From: CAUPWF01 sp963515125
Lineage (GTDB): Bacteria; Bacillota; Clostridia; Lachnospirales; Lachnospiraceae
Assembly: GCA_052116865.1 (NCBI GenBank)
Contig: JBQKKG010000012.1
Span: forward strand, 1 to 64,000
Direction: 5' to 3'
Length of the DNA: 64,000 nt
Shown here: positions 31,885-40,423 of the stretch, piece after piece
Position numbering within the stretch: position 1 is the stretch's first letter
Layout: each line of letters opens with the position of its first letter
The notes under the pieces: generated by a model
The model's database searches: none
What the model was told of the DNA's origin: nothing
Seen by the model: the letters and a program-made list of their open reading frames with translations, nothing else
Program-made: the position numbers and the translations under genes

Positions 31885-34260
31885 ATGAGTGACAATTATA
31901 ATAACATAAACCATTCCCATAATCACATACATGAATTAGAACATCACAATTGTGAGTGTGGAGGACATCACGGAGACTCTTGTGAGTGTGGAGGACATCA
32001 CGAAGACTCTTGTGGGTGTGGAGGACATCACGAAGACTCTTGTGGGTGTGGAGGACATCACGAAGATGCATGTGGATGTGGAGGACATCATGAACATGAG
32101 GAGGTGCATCAAGAGCATGGTCACAAGTCAAAAATAGAACAGACAAAGGATTTGAAAGATGGTAAACAGATAAAAAAGCTCTATATTCTTGAGCATTTGG
32201 AATGTGCAAATTGTGCGGCAAAGATGGAAAGAAAGATTCAGGAATTACCGGAAGTGGAAGAAGCTATTTTGACATATACAACAAAGCAGTTGCAGCTAAT
32301 TACAAATACAGATAAAGAATTGCTGGACAAAATCCAAAGCATTTGTAGTGGAATAGAGGCGGATGTTATTGTAACAAAGAAAATAAACAGAAAAGAAAAA
32401 TCAGAAAAAGTAGATTTAGAACGAAAGAGGGGCTTTATAGAAATTGGGACCGGAGCTATTTTGTTCATTTTAGGTATTATATTAGAACATCAGGGATTCC
32501 CAGCAGCCTCTGTTTTATTTGTAATTGCCTATATTATATTGGGATGGAAAATTGTTTTAACGGCCATCAAAAATATTACAAAAGGCCATGTCTTTGATGA
32601 AAATTTTCTTATGAGTCTTGCTACTATTGCTGCTTTTATAATCGGAGATTTTGCTGAAGCGGTTGGAGTTATGTTGTTCTACAGAGTAGGTGAATTATTT
32701 GAAGATATTGCAGTCGAAAAGAGCCGCAGACAAATTATGGATGCTGTGGATATGAGACCAGAGGTAGTAAATCTTTTGAAGCATAAGAATGTGACCATAA
32801 TTCCGGCAGAACAGGCCAAGGTGGATGACATTGTATTAGTTCGTCCGGGGGATCGTATACCGCTTGATGGTGTTATCATAGATGGAGAAAGTAGAATTGA
32901 TACCTCACCAGTTACCGGCGAACCTGTACCTGTTAAAGTTGGTATAGGTAGTCAAGTTATCTCAGGATGTGTAAATACGTCAGGACTTCTACAGATTAAA
33001 GTGGAAAAAATATTAGAAGATTCTATGGTTTCCAGAATTTTAGATTCCGTTGAGAATGCGGCAGCAAGCAAACCACAGATAGATCGATTCATAACTAAAT
33101 TTGCACGTATATATACTCCAATCGTAGTTTTGGTGGCGGTGTTGACTGCAATCATTCCATCCATTATAACTGGAAATTGGAACCATTGGGTATACACAGC
33201 GATTACATTCTTGGTAATTAGCTGTCCGTGTGCTCTGGTATTAAGTGTACCGTTGGCATTTTTTGCTGGGATAGGTGCTGGATCTAAGCAAGGTATTTTA
33301 TTTAAAGGTGGGTTGGCAATTGAGGCTTTGAATCATGTGAAAGCAATTGTGATGGATAAGACAGGAACTATTACAGAGGGAAATTTTGAAGTACAGGATT
33401 GCATTACAATAGGTAACTATTCAAAAGAAACCCTACTTTCATATGCAGCAAGTTGCGAATCTTCTTCCACACATCCTATAGGTATTAGTATTGTATCGGC
33501 GGCGAAAAGGCAACAGCTAAACATAGAAACACCGATTGCAGTAGAGGAGATTTCTGGAAAAGGAATAAGGGCAACACTAGCATCCGGCGAAATACTATGC
33601 GGAAATATGAAATTAATGGAAGCATTTCAAATTGTAATACCAACTAAATATCATAGTGAATTTGGTACAGAGGTTCTGTTAGCGTATCAAGGGGAATTTT
33701 TAGGATATATTTTAATTGCGGATACAGTGAAGAGCGATGCAGTTAAGGCTGTTAAAACAATAAAAAGCCTGGGAATTCGAACTGTCATGCTAACAGGAGA
33801 TGCAAAAGAGAGTGCACAGGCAGTTGCAAAGCATACAGGATTGGATGAAGTATATGCAAAATTACTTCCAGAAGATAAATTGAATAAATTAGTAGAAATC
33901 CGTCAGGTACAAGGTGCAGTCATGTTTGTTGGTGATGGGATTAATGATGCTCCTGTACTTGCAGGTGCAGATGTAGGTGCTGCTATGGGCAGCGGTGCAG
34001 ATGCAGCAATTGAAGCAGCAGATGTTGTATTTATGACATCTTCTATGGAGGCAATTCCACAATCCTTGTCAATTGCAAAGAGAACGAACAGTATTGCAAA
34101 GCAGAATGTGATTTTTGCCTTGGCCATCAAAGCGCTTGTTATGATACTTGGATTTGCTGGATATGCTAATATGTGGATGGCTGTTTTTGCTGATACGGGA
34201 GTAGCAATGATTTGTGTTCTAAATGCAGTTAGAATCTTATATAAAAATAAAAAATTTTAG
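31885..34260 (+). CDS. cadA: Zn/Cd-type P1B ATPase with Cys/His-rich repeat N-terminus
   Basis: This is a 791-aa metal efflux pump. Residues 23-72 are five tandem CxCGGHHxxx repeats; a heavy-metal-associated domain follows with ECANCAAKM. The core has the TM6 metal site CPC (Cys447-Pro-Cys449), phospho-Asp in MDKTGTITEG, an HP motif in SSTHPIGIS and hinge GDGINDAPVL. The last helix contains FADTGVAM, the Asp-containing motif of Zn/Cd/Pb pumps rather than Cu pumps. AAAGGAGGA precedes the ATG. It is under the ArsR-type operator above. Confidence 0.92.
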   Translation: MSDNYNNINHSHNHIHELEHHNCECGGHHGDSCECGGHHEDSCGCGGHHEDSCGCGGHHEDACGCGGHHEHEEVHQEHGHKSKIEQTKDLKDGKQIKKLYILEHLECANCAAKMERKIQELPEVEEAILTYTTKQLQLITNTDKELLDKIQSICSGIEADVIVTKKINRKEKSEKVDLERKRGFIEIGTGAILFILGIILEHQGFPAASVLFVIAYIILGWKIVLTAIKNITKGHVFDENFLMSLATIAAFIIGDFAEAVGVMLFYRVGELFEDIAVEKSRRQIMDAVDMRPEVVNLLKHKNVTIIPAEQAKVDDIVLVRPGDRIPLDGVIIDGESRIDTSPVTGEPVPVKVGIGSQVISGCVNTSGLLQIKVEKILEDSMVSRILDSVENAAASKPQIDRFITKFARIYTPIVVLVAVLTAIIPSIITGNWNHWVYTAITFLVISCPCALVLSVPLAFFAGIGAGSKQGILFKGGLAIEALNHVKAIVMDKTGTITEGNFEVQDCITIGNYSKETLLSYAASCESSSTHPIGISIVSAAKRQQLNIETPIAVEEISGKGIRATLASGEILCGNMKLMEAFQIVIPTKYHSEFGTEVLLAYQGEFLGYILIADTVKSDAVKAVKTIKSLGIRTVMLTGDAKESAQAVAKHTGLDEVYAKLLPEDKLNKLVEIRQVQGAVMFVGDGINDAPVLAGADVGAAMGSGADAAIEAADVVFMTSSMEAIPQSLSIAKRTNSIAKQNVIFALAIKALVMILGFAGYANMWMAVFADTGVAMICVLNAVRILYKNKKF
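31951..32100 (+). repeat. Five tandem 30-bp units coding metal-binding repeats
   Basis: Units start at 31951, 31981, 32011, 32041 and 32071. Each reads TGTGxxTGTGGAGGACATCA plus a variable 10-mer and encodes CxCGGHHxxx. Units 2 and 3 are nearly identical in DNA, which suggests recent slippage or recombination and possible length variation between strains. Confidence 0.92.
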
Positions 34261-34384
34261 TAAAAAAGTATATCTTATTTGAAGAAAAACCAATAATTAA
34301 CAGTAAGTATATGGGAAAGGGTTGCAAATAGTGGATAATTTTGCAATAATAATAAAAGATAACATTCGTATGAAGGGAGAACAT

Positions 34385-34744
34385 ATGGCTGATTTAAAAG
34401 TAGAACACTGTGATTTTCTGCATACGCATACAGAAGTTGTGGAGAAAGTGGTTGGACAGATGCCTCAGGAGCAAGTTTTAAATGATTTAGCCAATTTCTT
34501 TAAAGTATTTGGGGATTCGACTAGAATAAAGATATTATATGTATTATTTCAATCCGAAATGTGCGTGTGTGATTTAGCACAAGTACTGCAAATGACACAA
34601 TCAGCCATTTCACATCAATTACGTGTCTTGAAACAGATGAAATTGGTGGCCAATCGTAGAGAGGGAAAAACGGTGTTTTATTCTTTGGCAGATAGCCATA
34701 TAAAAACTATCATGAATCAAGGAATGGAACATATTAATGAATAA
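34385..34744 (+). CDS. ArsR/SmtB-family metal sensor (CadC/CzrA-like)
   Basis: The start at 34385 has AAGGGAGAACAT upstream. The 119-aa winged-helix repressor has the recognition helix MTQSAISHQLRVLKQMKLV and a wing ANRREGKTVFYSL. It carries both known site types: Cys residues for an alpha3N site (HCDFLHTH near the N-terminus and MCVCDLA) and a C-terminal alpha5 site (D-x-H, ten residues, H-x2-E in DSHIKTIMNQGMEHINE). It lies between the two pumps and probably represses both. Confidence 0.88.
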   Translation: MADLKVEHCDFLHTHTEVVEKVVGQMPQEQVLNDLANFFKVFGDSTRIKILYVLFQSEMCVCDLAQVLQMTQSAISHQLRVLKQMKLVANRREGKTVFYSLADSHIKTIMNQGMEHINE

Positions 34745-34767
34745 ATAACTTTATACGAGGAACGAGA

Positions 34768-36627
34768 ATGACGAAAGAAGGAAAAAAATTTTTAATACAA
34801 CTTGGAATAGGAAGTTCGATCTATGTAGGAGCTATTATATTGTCTAAACAATATAATTTAGAAACAGTGGCTGAATTAGCACTGTTTCTTGCTGCTTATA
34901 TTGTAATAGGATTCAGTGTAATTGAAAAATTAGGAGAAAATATTGCTTCTAGATATTTTTTAGATGAAAATTTTTTGATTGTGATTGCAACCATAGGCGC
35001 ATTTACTATTGGTAAATATGTGGAGGGGGTTGCAGTACTTTTATTCTTTCAAATTGGTATGGCGGCAGAAGCTATAGCAGTAGGGCGCTCGCGAAGAACG
35101 ATAGAAAAGTTGATGGATATTCGACCGAAGGTAGCCACTCAAAAAGTGGAAGGAAGGGCGGTAGAGGTACACCCCAAAGACTTGGAGCTGCATCAAATTA
35201 TTATTATAAGGCCAGGAGAAAAAGTGCCAGTCGATGCAGTAATAACAGATGGTTCCAGTAACATAGATATGAAAGCGTTAACTGGGGAATCTATCCCTCA
35301 AGAGGTGAAAGAAGGAGATAGGATTTTTAGTGGTAGTATTAATTTAACGGGGCTTATAGAGGCTTCTGTAGTACGGAGCTACCAGGACTCAATGGCGTCT
35401 AAGATTTTTAGCTTAGCAGATAATGCAATTAATAAAAAAGCGGAAACAGAACATTACATTACTGCATTTGCAAGAGTATACACTCCACTGATTGTATTGT
35501 TTGCAATTTTATTAACGGTTGTACCAAGTTATACTTTTGATAAAGGAAATATGTTGGTATGGGTCTATCGGAGTCTCACATTTCTAGTTGTAGCATGTCC
35601 AAGTGCTCTCATTATATCAGTCCCACTTGCTTTTTATGGTGGCATCGGAGCGGCATCCAAACATGGAGTACTAGTAAAGGGGAGTAATTATTTAGAAGCC
35701 CTGGCAAAGACGGATACATTTATTTTTGACAAAACTGGAACTCTTACAAAAGGGGTTTTTGAGGTAATAAAAATTCATGCAGTTCATTTAAAGGAAAATG
35801 AGCTGTTGGAACTTACTGCATTGGGGGAAGGGTATTCAAACCATCCAATTGCCCAATCAATACGAGAAGCATATGGACAAGAAATTGATAAAAATAGGGT
35901 GGGTGAAGTACAGGAATTACATGGGTTTGGAGTAAAAGCAACTATTGATGGAAAAAGAGTGTATATCGGAAATAGTCGCTTTATGGAACAGGAAAATATA
36001 AAGTATGAGAAGATAGAAGAGTTACAAACAGTTGCCCATGTTGCGGTAGACAATCAATATGCAGGGTATATTATAATTGCAGACATCATACGGGAGGATG
36101 CAAGGGATACCATGCAGAAGTTAAAGAAAAAGTATTTTACTACGTTAGTTATGTTAACGGGAGATCATTTAGCAGAAGCGAACGCTATTGCGAAGAAGTT
36201 AAGTATTGATTATGTATATGCAGATTTATTGCCACAAGACAAGGTGGAATATTTGGAGGAATTTTTGGCATGTCAGCAGGAAGAGAAGTTGGCATTTGTC
36301 GGAGACGGAATTAATGATGCGCCTGTTTTGGCGAGAGCAGATGTGGGCATTGCAATGGGGGGATTAGGATCCGATGCTGCAATTGAGGCAGCAGATATTG
36401 TACTGTTGAATGATGAATTATCTAAGATTATTAGTGTTATTAAAATCGCAAAAGAGACACTTCGTGTAGTACAACAAAATACTGTATTTTCGCTATTGGT
36501 TAAATGTGGTATTTTGTTATTAGCTGTATTTGGATATGTGACCATGTGGCAGGCCATATTTGCTGATATTGGGGTTATGATATTAGCCATTTTTAATTCT
36601 GTATGGGTAGCACAATATCCGGAGTAG
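34768..36627 (+). CDS. Second P1B-type metal ATPase, CPS variant, no N-terminal metal domain
   Basis: The 619-aa pump starts directly with the membrane core and lacks HMA or His-rich repeats. The TM6 motif is CPS (Cys277-Pro278-Ser279, in VVACPSALIIS) instead of CPC. Phospho-Asp lies in FDKTGTLTKG, the HP motif in YSNHPIAQSI and the hinge in GDGINDAPVL. The last helix has FADIGVMI as in Zn/Cd pumps. It follows the ArsR gene by 23 bases. The altered metal site may shift metal preference; the ion is unknown. Confidence 0.88.
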   Translation: MTKEGKKFLIQLGIGSSIYVGAIILSKQYNLETVAELALFLAAYIVIGFSVIEKLGENIASRYFLDENFLIVIATIGAFTIGKYVEGVAVLLFFQIGMAAEAIAVGRSRRTIEKLMDIRPKVATQKVEGRAVEVHPKDLELHQIIIIRPGEKVPVDAVITDGSSNIDMKALTGESIPQEVKEGDRIFSGSINLTGLIEASVVRSYQDSMASKIFSLADNAINKKAETEHYITAFARVYTPLIVLFAILLTVVPSYTFDKGNMLVWVYRSLTFLVVACPSALIISVPLAFYGGIGAASKHGVLVKGSNYLEALAKTDTFIFDKTGTLTKGVFEVIKIHAVHLKENELLELTALGEGYSNHPIAQSIREAYGQEIDKNRVGEVQELHGFGVKATIDGKRVYIGNSRFMEQENIKYEKIEELQTVAHVAVDNQYAGYIIIADIIREDARDTMQKLKKKYFTTLVMLTGDHLAEANAIAKKLSIDYVYADLLPQDKVEYLEEFLACQQEEKLAFVGDGINDAPVLARADVGIAMGGLGSDAAIEAADIVLLNDELSKIISVIKIAKETLRVVQQNTVFSLLVKCGILLLAVFGYVTMWQAIFADIGVMILAIFNSVWVAQYPE

Positions 36628-36638
36628 GGAGAGAGAAA

Positions 36639-37157
36639 ATGAAAAAATATATTGGTATTGTAGTTGTTCTAGTAAGTTGTTTAACCGTTGGATGTAGCAA
36701 TCCAGTAGAGGATGGGACAGCGCTACTAAAAGAAAAGAAGTATGATGAGGCAATCGAGGCATTTGATACTGCAATCCAAAAAGAAAAACAAATATCGGAG
36801 GCATATCGAGGTCGGGGAATTGCCTATTGGGAATTAGAAGAATATGAAAAGGCAAGGGATGCATTTAAAGAGGCAATAGATCAAGGAGCAGAGAGAACGG
36901 GTACTATATTTAACTTTATCGGAATGTGTAATATGAAGTTAGAAGAGTGGCAGGAAGCAATAAATTATTTTAATTTGGGGTTGTCTGTGGAAGGAAATAG
37001 TAAGCAACTAGTACAAGAAATGGAATTCAATGAAATATCTGTATATGAGCGTATGGGTGACTGGGAAAATGCAAAAGCTAAAATAAAAGATTATATTGTA
37101 AAATATCCAGATGATGAGAAGGCAGCGAAAGAAGCTGAATTTCTAGAGACAAGATAG
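36639..37157 (+). CDS. TPR lipoprotein
   Basis: The start at 36639 follows GGGAGAGAG. The signal peptide (MKKYIGIVVVLVSCLTVGCS) ends in a lipobox, VGC, with Cys19 as the lipidated residue. The mature part has about three to four TPR helical pairs (KYDEAIEAFDTAIQ, YEKARDAFKEAI, WQEAINYFNLGL). The 172-aa protein is likely an outer-surface adaptor. The partner is unknown, and there is no evidence that it is part of metal transport. Confidence 0.85.
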   Translation: MKKYIGIVVVLVSCLTVGCSNPVEDGTALLKEKKYDEAIEAFDTAIQKEKQISEAYRGRGIAYWELEEYEKARDAFKEAIDQGAERTGTIFNFIGMCNMKLEEWQEAINYFNLGLSVEGNSKQLVQEMEFNEISVYERMGDWENAKAKIKDYIVKYPDDEKAAKEAEFLETR

Positions 37158-37164
37158 GAGTTAT

Positions 37165-38421
37165 ATGGCCGGAGAAACAAAAATGATTGAATTGGAAAAA
37201 CAAATAGAACGTGTGATCTTAGTCGGTGTCAGTACAAATGAGGGTGAAGATACAGAAAATTCTTTGGATGAACTAGAAGAACTTGTAGCGACTGCAGGGG
37301 CAGTAACGGTAGGAAGAGTTGTTCAAAATAGAGAATCCATCCACCCAGGGACCTATGTTGGGAAAGGGAAATTGGAAGAGATCCAGGATCTTTTGTGGGA
37401 ACAAGAGGCTACTGGTATTATATGTGATGATGAGTTGAGTCCAGCGCAACTAGGAAATTTGCAAGATGCACTAGAGACAAAAGTGATGGATAGAACCTTG
37501 ATTATCTTAGATATATTTGCAGCAAGGGCAACTACTAACGAAGGAAAGATTCAAGTAGAGCTTGCACAGCTAAAGTATAGACAGTCGAGGTTGATTGGAT
37601 TAGGAAAATCTTTATCACGATTAGGTGGAGGAATCGGAACTAGAGGGCCAGGAGAAAAAAAGTTGGAAATTGATCGTCGATTAATCAAAGGCCGGATTGC
37701 TCAATTAAATAGGGAGCTGAATGATGTAAAAAGGCACCGAGAAGTAACTCGAGAACAACGGAAAAAGAGCCATGTTCCGGTCGTAGCTATCGTAGGATAT
37801 ACGAATGCTGGGAAGTCCACACTATTAAACGCACTGACAGGAGCAAATGTTTTGGAAGAGGACAAATTATTTGCTACTTTAGATCCAACCACAAGAAGTC
37901 TTTGTTTACCAAGTAAGCAAGAGATCCTAATAACAGATACTGTTGGATTTATACGCAAATTGCCTCATCATTTGATCGAAGCTTTTAAAAGCACCCTAGA
38001 AGAGGCAAAGTATGCGGATATAATCTTACATGTCGTAGATGCATCTAATCCTCAAATGGATGAACAAATGTATATTGTTTATGAAACACTTATGAACTTG
38101 GAAGTAGTGAATAAGCCGATTATTACAGTGTTCAATAAACAAGACAAATTAAAAGAGGAAATAATATTAAAAGATTTAAAAGCAGATGATACAGTTAAGA
38201 TATCTGCAAAATCAAATGTAGGATTAGATCAGTTACAATTGGTAATAGAACAAGTGTTGCGAGGACAGAAAATAGAGATTCAAAAAACGTATTCGTACGC
38301 AGATGCCGGAAAGATTCAACTGATACGTAAATATGGAGAATTACAGAAAGAAGAATATAGGGAGAATGGAATCTTTGTGCAAGGATATATACCGGCAGAA
38401 ATTTACGAAAGGATCAAATAA
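37165..38421 (+). CDS. hflX: GTPase HflX
   Basis: The 418-aa protein has the HflX N-terminal domain (GTYVGKGKLEEIQDLLW), a Gly-rich linker (SRLGGGIGTRGPGEKKLE), and a G domain with GYTNAGKSTLLNAL, switch II DTVGFIRKLPHHLIEAF and NKQD. HflX binds and splits stalled 70S ribosomes under stress. It starts 7 bases after the lipoprotein gene. The C-terminus ends in the expected short domain. Confidence 0.95.
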   Translation: MAGETKMIELEKQIERVILVGVSTNEGEDTENSLDELEELVATAGAVTVGRVVQNRESIHPGTYVGKGKLEEIQDLLWEQEATGIICDDELSPAQLGNLQDALETKVMDRTLIILDIFAARATTNEGKIQVELAQLKYRQSRLIGLGKSLSRLGGGIGTRGPGEKKLEIDRRLIKGRIAQLNRELNDVKRHREVTREQRKKSHVPVVAIVGYTNAGKSTLLNALTGANVLEEDKLFATLDPTTRSLCLPSKQEILITDTVGFIRKLPHHLIEAFKSTLEEAKYADIILHVVDASNPQMDEQMYIVYETLMNLEVVNKPIITVFNKQDKLKEEIILKDLKADDTVKISAKSNVGLDQLQLVIEQVLRGQKIEIQKTYSYADAGKIQLIRKYGELQKEEYRENGIFVQGYIPAEIYERIK

Positions 38422-38434
38422 GCGAGGGAGTATA

Positions 38435-39274
38435 TTATAAGGTTTGCTTAGTACGTGGTGATTCGTGATAAAAATTTTTATAAGCGCGATAAAAAGAAGA
38501 ATAGTCTTTAAATCCACAGTCAAAGCATACTTGGGTGATTGGAATATCCTCTTGAATCAGCTCTTTTGCAAGCAATAGCCTTTTTTGATTGATATAATTT
38601 CCCACGGTATATCCAGTTTCATATTTAAAAAGGCGCATCATATAGTATTTACTAATAAAAAATGTTTTAGATAAGTGATCTACAGTTAAGTTACTGGTCA
38701 GATTTTTATTAATATAGTCCATAATTTCGATTATTTTTTTATTTGATGAAGTAGTTTCAATATATTCTAAATTTTGCTTGAACGCAGCTCTATTTAGATG
38801 AATCATAAATTCTAAAAATAAAATTTGGCGATATAGGGAATTGGCAAATGCTGTATCAGTAAAACTATCCTCCAAGTCTTTGGTAACACGAAAAAGGATA
38901 CTCTTTTCTAAAGAACGAATACGAAGAACATTAGAATGTTCTTCTTTTGCTTTTTGAAAACAATAACTTAAATCATAGTCTGCAGCATGATGTGCCTCGA
39001 TAAAATTAGGTGAAATATACACAATAATACGTTCATAAGGAACAGAAGGATCAATAAAAGGTTTGTGAATATCGTTGTGATTTACTAATACAATATCATA
39101 AGGTTGTAAGAGATAAGATTTTCCTTCAATCATGTACCGGACATTCCCTTTAATGAATATTGTAATTTTATCAAAATCGTGATAGTGGTATTCAAAATCT
39201 TCTGTATGAATGTCTGTTAAATGAAATAGTTTAAATTCACTATTTAGGTACCCTCGTTTTTGATATGAGCTCAT
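38435..39274 (-). CDS. AraC-family transcriptional regulator with cupin sensor
   Basis: The N-terminal cupin-like domain (DFEYHYHDFDKITIFIKGNV, LLQPYDIVLVNHNDIHK) probably senses a small ligand. The C-terminal AraC domain has two HTH motifs: NLTVDHLSKTFFISKYYMMR and PITQVCFDCGFKDYSSFYRA, ending YHESPRTKQ. It is 279 aa. It is divergent from the DapF-like gene, with three half-sites between them. Confidence 0.9.
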   Translation of the reverse strand: MSSYQKRGYLNSEFKLFHLTDIHTEDFEYHYHDFDKITIFIKGNVRYMIEGKSYLLQPYDIVLVNHNDIHKPFIDPSVPYERIIVYISPNFIEAHHAADYDLSYCFQKAKEEHSNVLRIRSLEKSILFRVTKDLEDSFTDTAFANSLYRQILFLEFMIHLNRAAFKQNLEYIETTSSNKKIIEIMDYINKNLTSNLTVDHLSKTFFISKYYMMRLFKYETGYTVGNYINQKRLLLAKELIQEDIPITQVCFDCGFKDYSSFYRAYKNFYHESPRTKQTL

Positions 39275-39321
39275 ATACGATCCTCCATAATTAAATGTTT
39301 TTCTTATGAAAGATATTATAG

Positions 39322-39376
39322 AGCATTATTTACAATATAGAAAGCATTATTTTGCTATGAATAAAAAATAATGCTT
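39322..39376. promoter_or_regulatory. AraC-type half-sites between divergent genes
   Basis: AGCATTATTT occurs at 39322-39331 and 39343-39352, exactly 21 bp apart. A third copy in inverted orientation (AAATAATGCT, 39366-39375) makes a 12-bp perfect dyad with the second. A TATAAT follows at 39379-39384. Direct repeats two helical turns apart are typical AraC operator spacing. Confidence 0.7.
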
Positions 39377-39447
39377 GATATAATATAATATAGAAAAATA
39401 AAAATCTCATAATTTTTATAATAGAAAGAATTTGGAGGATATCGACA

Positions 39448-40305
39448 ATGAAGGTTGTATTAGAGAAATATGATGGTTTAGGAAATGATTATTTTATTTT
39501 TGATCCAAATAAAAATGAATTGCAATTAACAGAAGCGAATGTAAAATTAATTTGCAATAGAAATTTTGGAGTAGGTTCTGATGGTATCTTGGTTGGACCT
39601 ATTTTTCAAGATGAAGGAGTGTATGTAAAAATATATAATCCAGATGGTAGCGAGACAGAATCTAGTGGAAATGGGGTTCGAATTTTTGCAAAATATCTAA
39701 AGGATGCAGGATATGTGCAAAAAAAACATGTTACAATCCACACAACAGGAGGGGCTGTAGAAGTAACATATCTAAACGAAGAAGGTAGCCGCTTAAAGGT
39801 CTCTATGGGAAAGTTATCATTTTGGAGTGATGAAATTCCAGTGGTGGGGGAACGTAGAGAAGTAATCAATGAGGATATGGTATTTGGAAGAACGCTATAT
39901 CCAGCAACTTGTGTATCCATTGGTAATCCACACTGTGTCATTCCTATGAGGGAAATTTCCAAGCCGCTAGTTACTAAGATTGGAAATTATTCAGAATGTG
40001 CAAGGTATTTTCCAAACAGAATTAACACCCAATTATTAAAGGTCATTGATAAAGACAACATTCAGATTGAAATTTTTGAACGTGGTGCAGGATATACAAT
40101 TGCCTCTGGAACAGGCGCATGTGCGGCAGCTGGAGTTGCCTATAAGTTAGGTGCTACAAACAACGGTGTAACAGTACACATGCCAGGTGGGGATCTACAA
40201 GTTGAAATCGATGAAAATTGGGAAGCTTATATGACAGGGGAGGTTGCATATATTGGCTCGATAACGTTAGGAACTGAATTTGTAGAAAAGTTGCGTTTAC
40301 TTTAA
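39448..40305 (+). CDS. dapF: DapF-like isomerase with both catalytic cysteines replaced by serine
   Basis: The 285-aa protein aligns over its full length with diaminopimelate epimerase, including GLGNDYFIFD, NPDGSE, GNPHCV (His162) and ERGAG. At the two essential cysteine positions it has Ser73 (ESSGNGVRIF, usual CGNG) and Ser220 (IASGTGACAA, usual ACGSG). The Glu of the usual GAGET is Tyr216. Such a protein is not expected to catalyse normal two-base DAP epimerisation. It may be a related isomerase or a non-catalytic homologue. GGAGGATATCGAC precedes the ATG. Confidence 0.85.
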   Translation: MKVVLEKYDGLGNDYFIFDPNKNELQLTEANVKLICNRNFGVGSDGILVGPIFQDEGVYVKIYNPDGSETESSGNGVRIFAKYLKDAGYVQKKHVTIHTTGGAVEVTYLNEEGSRLKVSMGKLSFWSDEIPVVGERREVINEDMVFGRTLYPATCVSIGNPHCVIPMREISKPLVTKIGNYSECARYFPNRINTQLLKVIDKDNIQIEIFERGAGYTIASGTGACAAAGVAYKLGATNNGVTVHMPGGDLQVEIDENWEAYMTGEVAYIGSITLGTEFVEKLRLL

Positions 40306-40331
40306 AGAAAGATGTGGAATTAGATTGTGTG

Positions 40332-40353
40332 AGGACAGGGAAATCCCTGTCCT
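40332..40353 (+). terminator. Hairpin terminator after the DapF-like gene
   Basis: AGGACAGGG-AAAT-CCCTGTCCT is a perfect 9-bp stem with a short T-rich tail. Confidence 0.75.
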
Positions 40354-40356
40354 TGT

Positions 40357-40386
40357 TTGTAGTTAAAAAAAATGCTAAGATAAGAT
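40357..40386 (+). promoter_or_regulatory. Candidate promoter of addBA
   Basis: TTGTAG (40357-40362), 18 bases and TAAGAT (40381-40386), 37 bases before the addB start. Only a partial match to consensus. Confidence 0.4.
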
Positions 40387-40423
40387 GTGACAAGTTGAAA
40401 AGAGAAGTAATCAGGAGGAAAAG

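Noticed and set aside
31951..32100. Regularly spaced 30-bp repeats as a possible CRISPR array
   Set aside because: The units are contiguous with no spacers and are in frame with the metal-pump gene, coding CxCGGHHxxx each time.
31883..32221. A 112-codon minus-strand frame with repeated HTHKSLRDVL units
   Set aside because: It is the antisense reading of the tandem Cys/His repeats; repetition of the DNA explains it.
34322..34384. Longer N-terminus for the ArsR gene
   Set aside because: The upstream start is not preceded by a ribosome site, while ATG 34385 has GGGAG at good spacing and gives the family length.
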